Shown here: in pieces, positions 1 to 5,445 of the stretch
Layout of the letters: every line of letters begins with the position of its first letter
How positions within the stretch are numbered: the first letter of the stretch is position 1
NCBI GenBank assembly: GCA_013824215.1
Contig: PNNM01000063.1
Span: forward strand, 1 to 6,500
Direction: 5' to 3'
DNA: 6,500 bases
DNA from: Coriobacteriaceae bacterium
GTDB taxonomy: Bacteria; Actinomycetota; Coriobacteriia; Anaerosomatales; D1FN1-002
The notes under the pieces: model-generated
The model's database searches: none
Told to the model about the DNA's origin: nothing
What the model saw: the letters and a program-made list of their open reading frames with translations, nothing else
Position numbers and translations under genes: made by a program

Positions 1-1219
1 GCACCTGCCGTACCAGGTCGCCCTCGGCGGCGCCGTCGGCCGGGAAGCGCACGCGCAGGTAGTCGCGCGTGGTGCCCTCGGCCATGCCGTCGGCCACACG
101 CTCCACGAGCATCTCGGCCTCTCGGCCCGCGCGCCCGCGCACGTACGCCTCACACAGCCGCTCGCCCGCCGCACGCAGCTCCGCGGCGCGCGAGTCGCGC
201 ACAGCATGCGGGACCTGCCCACCCATCTCGGCTGCCCGAGCGCCCGGACGGGCTGAGAAGCGGAACACGTGCAGCTTCGAGAAGCCGACCCGCTCCACAA
301 GCGCGAGTGTCTCGGCGAGATCGGCGTCCGATTCGCCCGGGAAGCCCGCGATCACGTCGGTGGTCACCGAGAGCCCCGGCAGCGCTTCACGCGCGCGGGC
401 GATCGCCTCCTCGTACTGCGCTGCCGTGTACCCGCGACGCATCGCGGCCAGCACGCGGTCCGAACCCGACTGCAGCGGCACGTGGAGGTGCGCGCAGACC
501 GCGGGGGTCCCGGCGAGCGCCGTGAGCAGGCGTTCCGTGATATCGAGCGGCTCGATGCTCGAGAGCCGCACGCGGGCGGGGCCCTCGGCGGCGACCGCGC
601 GGACGAGGTCGGCGAGATCGTCGCCCGGCCCGTCGCCCGCGGCGAACCGCCCCAAGTTCACCCCGGTGAGCACCACCTCGCGCGTGCCCGCGGCCACGAG
701 CGCGCGGACCTCGGCGAGCACGTCGGCCACCGGCACGGAGCGCGCCGGCCCACGCGCGTCGGGGACGATGCAGTACGCGCAGCGGGCGTCGCAGCCGTCC
801 TGGATCTTCACCGCCGCGCGGGTGCGGAAGCCCTCGCCGCTGCGAACGCCATGCGCCGCCGGCGCCGGGCCGTCCACCAGTGAGGCCACGCGCGAGGGCA
901 GCCGCGACTTGTCCGGCTCCACCACCACGCGCGGGTCCAGCGCGGCCAGCGCGGCGCCGCCGCCATCCACAGTCGCCATGCAGCCGGTCACCACCACCGG
1001 CCCCGCGCACTCGCGCAGAGCGCGGTGCACCGCCTTGCGCACCTTGCGGTCGGCCTCGCCCGTCACCGTGCACGTGTTGACCACGACCACGTCGGCCTCG
1101 GCGGCCTGGGCCGCCGCGCGCCATCCGCCGCCGAGCAGTCGCGCGAGCGCGGCCTCGGACTCGGCCCGATTCACCTTGCAGCCGAGCGTCACGAACGCGA
1201 CCGCGCGCGGCTCAGACAC
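1..1219 (-). CDS. mtaB: tRNA t6A37 methylthiotransferase MtaB (partial, C-terminus off the left edge)
   Basis: This is a radical-SAM methylthiotransferase that would convert t6A37 of ANN-decoding tRNAs to ms2t6A in the cytoplasm. The reading frame was translated by hand and is open for 406 codons to the window edge. The N-terminal MTTase domain has the three cluster cysteines C14 (TLGCKVNRAES), C50 (NTCTVTGEAD) and C80 (VVTGCMA). The radical-SAM motif CDARCAYC gives C143, C147 and C150. Family blocks RLSSIEP (about 218-224), HVPLQSGSD (about 246-254) and TTDVIAGFPGE (about 286-296) follow. A TRAM RNA-binding domain begins near residue 370 and is cut by the edge; about 430 residues is usual for the family. 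The GTG start overlaps the rsmE stop by 8 bases and has GGAGG 8 bases upstream. After the cluster motif it reads IVPDARGPARS, where I recall an aromatic residue in place of the Asp in better-known homologues. MtaB fits better than MiaB or RimO because of the GCKVNRAES start and the position after rsmE. Confidence 0.93.
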   Translation of the reverse strand, partial: MSEPRAVAFVTLGCKVNRAESEAALARLLGGGWRAAAQAAEADVVVVNTCTVTGEADRKVRKAVHRALRECAGPVVVTGCMATVDGGGAALAALDPRVVVEPDKSRLPSRVASLVDGPAPAAHGVRSGEGFRTRAAVKIQDGCDARCAYCIVPDARGPARSVPVADVLAEVRALVAAGTREVVLTGVNLGRFAAGDGPGDDLADLVRAVAAEGPARVRLSSIEPLDITERLLTALAGTPAVCAHLHVPLQSGSDRVLAAMRRGYTAAQYEEAIARAREALPGLSVTTDVIAGFPGESDADLAETLALVERVGFSKLHVFRFSARPGARAAEMGGQVPHAVRDSRAAELRAAGERLCEAYVRGRAGREAEMLVERVADGMAEGTTRDYLRVRFPADGAAEGDLVRQV

Positions 1220-1970
1220 GCCGAGCGCCTCCGAGCCCCCCGAGTTCGTAGAGCACGAGGGCGCAGGCCACCAGACCGGCGGTCTCGGTGCGCAGGATCG
1301 TCTCGCCGAGCGTGCACGTGACGGCGCCCTCCTGCTCCAGACGATCCACCTCGCGGAAGGACAGCCCGCCCTCGGGACCGATCACGACGGCCACGGGCGT
1401 GTCGGTGCCGGCGTTCAGGTCACGCAGCGCCTCGCGCACGCCGCGCCCGGACGCCTCCTCCCACGGGACGACGACGCCGCACCCATCGGGCAGGACCTCG
1501 GCGATGTCGCCGAGCAGGATCGGGTCGCTGACCTGCGGCACGATGTCGCGCTGCGACTGCTTGGCGGCCTCCAGCGCGATCCGTCGCCAGCGATCGCCGC
1601 GCTCGCGGCGCTTCTCGGCGTCGAAGCGCACGATGCTGCGCTCCGTCAGCACCGGCACCACGCCGCTCACGCCGGCTTCCACGGCCATGCGCACCGCCAA
1701 GTCGGTGCGCTCCCCCTTTGCCACACCTTGGACGAGCCAGACCCGCGGGCCCTCGTGCCTCGGCAGTTCGTCCATGACCTCGCCGCGGACCTCGTCGCCC
1801 ACCTCGTCGAGACGCACCACGAACCCCAGCCCACCCGGCTCAACCACCACGATCTCGTCGCCCGCGCGCAGGCGCAGCACGTCGCGGGCGTGGTGCAGGT
1901 CGCGCTCGGTCAGCGGGAGCGGGTGCCCGTCCGCTGCGGCGGCGGTCAGGAAGAAGCGGTGGCGCGACAT
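1212..1970 (-). CDS. rsmE: 16S rRNA (uracil-1498-N3)-methyltransferase RsmE
   Basis: RsmE uses S-adenosylmethionine to methylate N3 of U1498 in helix 44 of 16S rRNA on the 30S subunit. The 252-residue product is near the usual family length of about 245. It opens with MSRHRFF, typical of the N-terminal PUA-like RNA-binding domain. The C-terminal SPOUT methyltransferase domain shows QGVAKGERTD (about 81-90), EAAKQSQRD (about 134-142), the SAM-binding loop VIGPEGG (196-202) and LGETILRTETAGL (221-233), which forms the trefoil knot. The last block usually reads LGxRILRTETA, and here Thr replaces the Arg at 224, probably a lineage variant. The ATG is chosen because it gives MSRHRFF and has GGAG 6 bases upstream. 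The gene starts 19 bases after dnaJ and its stop overlaps mtaB, so it is probably cotranscribed with both. In Bacillota prmA normally lies between dnaJ and rsmE, but it is absent here. Confidence 0.96.
   Translation of the reverse strand: MSRHRFFLTAAAADGHPLPLTERDLHHARDVLRLRAGDEIVVVEPGGLGFVVRLDEVGDEVRGEVMDELPRHEGPRVWLVQGVAKGERTDLAVRMAVEAGVSGVVPVLTERSIVRFDAEKRRERGDRWRRIALEAAKQSQRDIVPQVSDPILLGDIAEVLPDGCGVVVPWEEASGRGVREALRDLNAGTDTPVAVVIGPEGGLSFREVDRLEQEGAVTCTLGETILRTETAGLVACALVLYELGGLGGARRV
1228..1232 (-). promoter_or_regulatory. Ribosome binding site of mtaB, inside rsmE
   Basis: GGAGG lies 8 bases upstream of the GTG at 1219, within the last codons of rsmE. It supports that GTG as the mtaB start and implies translation coupled to rsmE. 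Confidence 0.7.
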
Positions 1971-1999
1971 CAGCCGCTCCGGCGATCCATCAGCCGCTC
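1968..1999. repeat. 12-base direct repeat spanning the dnaJ stop and the rsmE start
   Basis: On the plus strand CATCAGCCGCTC occurs at 1968-1979 and again at 1988-1999, offset by 20 bases. Read on the minus strand each copy is GAGCGGCTGATG. The upstream copy contains the dnaJ stop TGA overlapping an ATG (TGATG). The downstream copy contains the true rsmE ATG. The upstream ATG is out of frame with rsmE and meets a stop after six codons. It looks like a short tandem duplication of the gene junction, but chance in GC-rich sequence is not excluded. Confidence 0.6.
1977..1980 (-). promoter_or_regulatory. Ribosome binding site of rsmE
   Basis: GGAG lies 6 bases upstream of the rsmE ATG in the short dnaJ-rsmE gap. 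It helps choose the ATG at 1970 over the one at 1990, which is out of frame. Confidence 0.55.
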
Positions 2000-3108
2000 A
2001 GCCACTCGTTCAGGCGGTCGAGCACGCCGGAGCGCTTCTTGTCGCCGAGCGACTCGGCCAGCTCGGCCATCAGCTCCTTCTGGCGCTTGGTCAACTTCTT
2101 CGGCACCTCCACGGCCAAGTGCACGATGAGATCACCGCTGCCACCGTTGAGGTGTGGCATCCCCTTGCCGCGCAGGCGGACGGTTTCGTGGGGCTGGCTG
2201 CCGCTCGGCACGTGCACCTGCTCGTCACCATGGATGCCGCAGGCCCCGAGATCCGCACCGAGCGCGGCCTGGGTGATGGTGAGGGTGAGGTGGCAGTGCA
2301 GGTCGTCGCCCTCGCGGTGCAGGTACTCATGCTCGGCCACGCGCACCTGCACGAGCAGGTCGCCGGCGCGCGCGCCGCGCAGGCCCGCCTCGCCCATGCC
2401 GGGCACTCGCAGCGACATGCCGTCGCGCACACCCGCGGGCACCGCCGCACGCACCGTCTCCTCGCGACGCGCACGGCCGCTGCCGCCGCACGCCGGGCAC
2501 GGCGGGTCGGCGATCGTGCCGGTCTGTCCGCAGCGCTGGCACGGCGTCACCGACTCCATCATGCCGAGGAACGAGCGCCGCTGGATCCGGCGCATCCCGG
2601 TCCCACCGCAGTCAGGGCAGGTCACCACCGAACCGCCCTCGGCGGCGCCGCTGGCCCCGCATGTCTCGCACGGCGCGTCGCGCGTGACGCGCAGCTCCTT
2701 CTCGACGCCGGTGGCGGCCTCCTCGAGCGAGACCACGACCTGCGCGGACATGTCCCGCCCGTCCAGGCTCACCCGGCGCCCCTGCCCGCCGAACCCGCCG
2801 CCGCCGAAGAACGTCTCGAAGATGTCGCCCACGCCGAACAGGTCGCCGACGTCACCGTAGCCGACGGGCCCGCCGGCCATCCGCGGGTCCGCCGTGCCGT
2901 ACGTGTCGTAGAGCTGGCGCTTCTCGGGGTCCGAGAGCACCTCGTAGGCCTCGTTGAGTTCCTTGAACCCGTCCTCGGCGCCCGCGTGGCCGGCGACGTC
3001 CGGGTGCGTCTCCCGCGCCTTGCGGCGGAACGCCTTCTTGATCTGGTCGGGGGCCGCCCCGCGCTCCACTCCGAGGATCGCGTAGTAGTCCTTCGTGGTT
3101 CCCGCCAC
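1990..3108 (-). CDS. dnaJ: Chaperone DnaJ (type I J-domain protein, DnaJ2-like by context)
   Basis: DnaJ is the cytoplasmic Hsp40 co-chaperone that binds unfolded clients and stimulates the ATPase of DnaK. The 372-residue product has the complete type I layout. The J-domain (about 5-71) has the HPD motif at 35-37, needed to trigger DnaK. A short Gly/Phe segment (about 79-110) contains DIFETFFGGG. The zinc-binding domain (147-211) has four intact motifs: CETCGASG, CPDCGGTG, CQRCGQTG and CPACGGSG. The C-terminal substrate-binding and dimerisation domains follow. The start is GTG, which gives the typical N-terminus MAGTTKDYYAILGV. It lies 6 bases after the hrcA stop, with GGGGAGG 11 bases upstream inside hrcA, so translation is probably coupled. 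No dnaK or grpE adjoins it. In Actinomycetota, the dnaJ copy beside hrcA is usually a second one (dnaJ2), and the copy with dnaK is elsewhere. Whether this genome has two copies cannot be seen here. Confidence 0.97.
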   Translation of the reverse strand: MAGTTKDYYAILGVERGAAPDQIKKAFRRKARETHPDVAGHAGAEDGFKELNEAYEVLSDPEKRQLYDTYGTADPRMAGGPVGYGDVGDLFGVGDIFETFFGGGGFGGQGRRVSLDGRDMSAQVVVSLEEAATGVEKELRVTRDAPCETCGASGAAEGGSVVTCPDCGGTGMRRIQRRSFLGMMESVTPCQRCGQTGTIADPPCPACGGSGRARREETVRAAVPAGVRDGMSLRVPGMGEAGLRGARAGDLLVQVRVAEHEYLHREGDDLHCHLTLTITQAALGADLGACGIHGDEQVHVPSGSQPHETVRLRGKGMPHLNGGSGDLIVHLAVEVPKKLTKRQKELMAELAESLGDKKRSGVLDRLNEWLSG

Positions 3109-3114
3109 GCTATC

Positions 3115-4137
3115 TCACGCCTCCCCGAGCACGTCGGACAGGCCTGACGAGACGGTGCGGACCGCCGAGATGGCCCGCGCGTAGTCCATGCGCGTGGGCC
3201 CGATGACGCCGACGATGCCTTCGTTGTCGGCGTCGCCGTAGGTGGCGGCCACGAAGCTCGCATGCTCCAGCTCGCCGCGCTGGTTCTCGTGTCCGATGCG
3301 CACCACGACGTCGCGCTCGCGGATGACGTCCGTGAGCGTCTCGAGCAGGGCGACCCCGTCCTCCAGCAGCTCCAGCAGCGGGCGCACGTTCTCGGCGCCG
3401 GCGAACTCCGGCTGCTCCAAGAGCGCGGCGGTGCCGCCGTGGCGCGCGCGGGCGCGGTCCGCCTCCATCAGGCAGTCGAGCACCTCGTCGACGACGCGGC
3501 TGACCAGCGCCGAACTCACTCGCGCAGCGTCCGCGAGGCTGCCGCCGGGCCGGGCGTCCTCGGCGACCTTGCCGTCCATGGCCTCGTTGAGCGCCCGTTC
3601 GACGAGCGCGAGGTCCTCGGGAGAGGTCTCCTGGTCGAGATCGAGCGCGCGGTCGAAGACCTGACCGGAGTCGGTGATGACCACGACGAGCGCACGGCGC
3701 GAGGTGAGCGAGACCAGGTCGACGCGGCGGATGCGCGCGCGCGACGCTGCCGGCGTCAGCACGACGGCGACGTAGCTGGTGAGCCGCGAGAGCATCGCGG
3801 CCGTCTCGTGCATCAGCTCGTCGATCTCGGCGGCGTGAGAGACGTACTTGTCGTGGACCGCTTCGATCTCGGCGGGGGTGAGACCACCCTCGCGCGTGGC
3901 CGTCACTCCGTCGACGAACTGGCGATAGCCGGTGTCCGTGGGCACGCGGCCCGCCGAGACATGCGGTTGGAAGACGTAGCCCGTCTCCTCGAGGATGGAC
4001 AGCTCGTTGCGTACGGTCGCCGGGCTGCAGCCCAGTTCGTAGCGCTGCACGAGCCGCTGCGAGGCGACCGGCTGCGCGCTGCGTATGTACTCCTCCACGA
4101 GCGCCGCAAGGACGAGGCGCCGACGATCGTTGAGCAT
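3115..4137 (-). CDS. hrcA: Heat-inducible transcription repressor HrcA
   Basis: HrcA is the dimeric repressor that binds CIRCE operators and shuts down chaperone genes at normal temperature; in studied species GroEL helps keep it active. The protein is 340 residues, the usual family length. The N-terminal winged-helix DNA-binding domain (about 1-75) contains SPATVRNELSILEETGY and PHVSAGRVPTDTGYR, both strongly conserved in HrcA. The middle holds the GAF-like dimerisation and inserted domains. The C-terminus has the family signature VIGPTRMDYARAI. The ATG at 4137 gives the typical short N-terminus MLNDRRRLVLAALVEEY and has AAGGAGGT 9 bases upstream. The frame stays open upstream to 4290, but that extension crosses the CIRCE and the end of hemW and is rejected. 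A CIRCE directly upstream shows autoregulation. dnaJ follows after 6 bases, so the two should be induced together by heat or misfolded-protein stress. Confidence 0.97.
   Translation of the reverse strand: MLNDRRRLVLAALVEEYIRSAQPVASQRLVQRYELGCSPATVRNELSILEETGYVFQPHVSAGRVPTDTGYRQFVDGVTATREGGLTPAEIEAVHDKYVSHAAEIDELMHETAAMLSRLTSYVAVVLTPAASRARIRRVDLVSLTSRRALVVVITDSGQVFDRALDLDQETSPEDLALVERALNEAMDGKVAEDARPGGSLADAARVSSALVSRVVDEVLDCLMEADRARARHGGTAALLEQPEFAGAENVRPLLELLEDGVALLETLTDVIRERDVVVRIGHENQRGELEHASFVAATYGDADNEGIVGVIGPTRMDYARAISAVRTVSSGLSDVLGEA
3120..3126 (-). promoter_or_regulatory. Ribosome binding site of dnaJ, inside hrcA
   Basis: GGGGAGG lies in the last codons of hrcA, 11 bases before the dnaJ GTG. 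The spacing is a little long. It is the only Shine-Dalgarno-like sequence near that start, which suggests coupling to hrcA translation. Confidence 0.5.
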
Positions 4138-4146
4138 CCGGTGAGA

Positions 4147-4154
4147 ACCTCCTT
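4147..4154 (-). promoter_or_regulatory. Strong ribosome binding site of hrcA
   Basis: AAGGAGGT is a near-perfect Shine-Dalgarno sequence 9 bases upstream of the hrcA ATG. It settles that start against the longer open frame. It is the strongest such site in the window, as expected for the first gene of a transcript. Confidence 0.85.
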
Positions 4155-4158
4155 GTCG

Positions 4159-4185
4159 CTGGCACTCGAGTATAGCGAGTGCCAA
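4159..4185. promoter_or_regulatory. CIRCE operator (HrcA binding site)
   Basis: On the minus strand the sequence is TTGGCACTC, a 9-base spacer GCTATACTC, then GAGTGCCAG. The family consensus is TTAGCACTC-N9-GAGTGCTAA. The arms pair perfectly over 8 bases (4160-4184), and only the outermost ninth pair is broken. Arm sequence, spacer length and position directly upstream of hrcA all agree with CIRCE. The A-to-G change in each arm is symmetrical, so the palindrome is kept. Bound HrcA would cover the -10 region in the spacer and block transcription of hrcA-dnaJ-rsmE-mtaB. Confidence 0.95.
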
Positions 4186-4198
4186 GGGAGCAGGTGAA
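4169..4198 (-). promoter_or_regulatory. Predicted housekeeping-sigma promoter of hrcA-dnaJ-rsmE-mtaB
   Basis: A -10 hexamer TATACT (4169-4174, five of six matches to TATAAT) sits inside the CIRCE spacer. A weaker -35, TTCACC (4193-4198, four of six matches to TTGACA), lies 18 bases upstream. The predicted start of transcription is near 4162, in the downstream arm of CIRCE, leaving a leader of about 25 bases with the ribosome binding site. The -10 is well supported by its rarity in such GC-rich DNA and by its place in the operator. The -35 assignment is tentative. Confidence 0.65.
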
Positions 4199-4241
4199 GC
4201 ATCAGCCGTGCCGCGGGGGTTCAGGCGGGCGGGAACAGCGC

Positions 4242-5438
4242 TCACTCCCCCGCCCATACGCGCGAGAACACCTCGTTGCCGAGCAGCCACCCGCTCCTGG
4301 TCGTGCGCCAGCGTCCGCCGGCCAACTCAACGAGCCCGTCGGCCGCCAGCTCCTCGAGCACCGGCCCCACCTCGGCCTCCGCCACCTGCGCGTGCGGCAC
4401 ACCGCGCACGAGCCTCAGGCCGAGCATGACGTCCTCCCGAGCCGCCTCGGCCGCGTCGAGCGACTCGCTCGTGTCGCCTCGGGACAGCAGCCACTTCTCG
4501 ATGTCGGATGCGTTCGAGTAGCGCACGCGGGCCGTCTCGTCGTCCTCCGGCCCGATCAGTCCGATCGAGCGGGCTGTCGCGCCGTCGAGCATCCCGTGCG
4601 CGCCCGGCCCCACTCCGATGTAGCTCCTGCCCGTCCAATAGGCGATGTTGTGGCGCGACTCGCGGCCAAGCGCCGCATAGTTGGCCACCTCGTAGCGCGG
4701 CATGCCGTGCGTCCCCAGGAACTCCTCGGCCATGAGCATCATGTCCGCGGCGGCGTCCTGGTCGGGCTCGGCGACCATCCCGGCCGACACCGCCACCTGT
4801 AGCGGCGTCCCGTCCTCCACGCTCAGCGGGTAGACCGAGAAGTGGCCCGCCCCGGTCTCGACCGCGCGCTCCAGCGTGTCGGCCCAGGAGGCCGGCGACT
4901 GACCGGGCACGCCGCAGATGAGGTCCACACACAGGTCGAGCCCGGCAGCGCGAACGGCCGCACACCCTCGCGTGGCGTCGGCGCTGTCATGGATCCGGCC
5001 CAAGAGGCGCAGCAGCGAGTCGTCGAACGACTGCACGCCCACGCTCACGCGCGTGACGCCAGCCTCCGCGAACACGCGCACCGTCACGTCGCCGAGCGAC
5101 TCGGGATTGGCCTCGCAGGTGATCTCGGCGTCCGAGCGCAGCGGCAGCGTCTCTCGGATCGAGTGCAGTGCCGATGCCACCGGCGCCGGCCACACGCTCG
5201 GCGTGCCGCCACCCACGTACACCGTCTCCACCACGCCCTGCAAACCCGAGCGCGCCCAATGCCCGAGCTGCCCCTCGATCCCGACGAACACCGCGCCGAC
5301 AGTGTCGGCTGGCGGCTCGGAGACGGAGAAGAAGTCGCAGTACGAGCACTTGGAGCGGCAGAACGGCACGTGGATGTAGATGTGGGCCGGGAGTCGCGGT
5401 CCGCTCAGCAGCTCGAGGGTCTCCTCGGCGTCGGACAC
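4242..5438 (-). CDS. hemW: Radical SAM heme chaperone HemW
   Basis: HemW belongs to the HemN-like radical-SAM proteins but is thought to bind and deliver heme rather than oxidise coproporphyrinogen III. The protein has 398 residues, near the usual 380. The cluster motif CRSKCSYCDF gives C27, C31 and C34 followed by Phe36. HemN has a fourth Cys at that Phe position, so this supports HemW over HemN. Other blocks are VYVGGGTPS (73-81), EANPES (109-114), RVSVGVQSFDD (about 130-140), DLICGVPGQ, and YEVANYA followed by SRHNIAYW and YIGVGPGAHG. The last resembles the conserved HNxxYW and GxGPGAHG region. A C-terminal winged-helix-like domain follows (about 325-398). The start is GTG, 7 bases after the lepA stop, with no clear Shine-Dalgarno sequence, so translation probably depends on coupling to lepA. 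The lepA-hemW pair is widely conserved. The proteins are often misnamed oxygen-independent coproporphyrinogen oxidase. Confidence 0.94.
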   Translation of the reverse strand: MSDAEETLELLSGPRLPAHIYIHVPFCRSKCSYCDFFSVSEPPADTVGAVFVGIEGQLGHWARSGLQGVVETVYVGGGTPSVWPAPVASALHSIRETLPLRSDAEITCEANPESLGDVTVRVFAEAGVTRVSVGVQSFDDSLLRLLGRIHDSADATRGCAAVRAAGLDLCVDLICGVPGQSPASWADTLERAVETGAGHFSVYPLSVEDGTPLQVAVSAGMVAEPDQDAAADMMLMAEEFLGTHGMPRYEVANYAALGRESRHNIAYWTGRSYIGVGPGAHGMLDGATARSIGLIGPEDDETARVRYSNASDIEKWLLSRGDTSESLDAAEAAREDVMLGLRLVRGVPHAQVAEAEVGPVLEELAADGLVELAGGRWRTTRSGWLLGNEVFSRVWAGE

Positions 5439-5445
5439 GCTCGCG

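Noticed and set aside
387..1124. A 245-codon minus-strand frame within mtaB
   Set aside because: It is Arg/Gly-rich and lies in another frame of the same region. The mtaB frame carries all six cluster cysteines and the family blocks.
69..2129. A 686-codon open frame on the plus strand opposite mtaB, rsmE and the end of dnaJ
   Set aside because: Its product is a low-complexity Arg/Ser/Ala/Pro-rich chain with no recognisable domain. It is antisense to genes with clear conserved motifs. High GC removes stop codons from shadow frames.
1288..3147. A 619-codon open frame on the plus strand opposite rsmE and dnaJ
   Set aside because: It has the same composition signs of a shadow frame. It crosses the rsmE-dnaJ boundary and has no family motif.
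4159..4185. Inverted repeat read as a rho-independent terminator of hemW
   Set aside because: The stem is only 8 base pairs with a 9-base loop and no T-run follows on the minus strand. Sequence and spacing match CIRCE exactly.
4186..4241. Possible terminator or small RNA between the hemW stop and the CIRCE
   Set aside because: The stretch is GC-rich with a short CCGCGG palindrome, but no stable stem followed by T residues and no other recognisable signal.
4138..4290. N-terminal extension of hrcA by 51 codons
   Set aside because: It would run through the CIRCE and promoter and overlap hemW. The ATG at 4137 has a strong ribosome binding site and gives the normal HrcA N-terminus and length.
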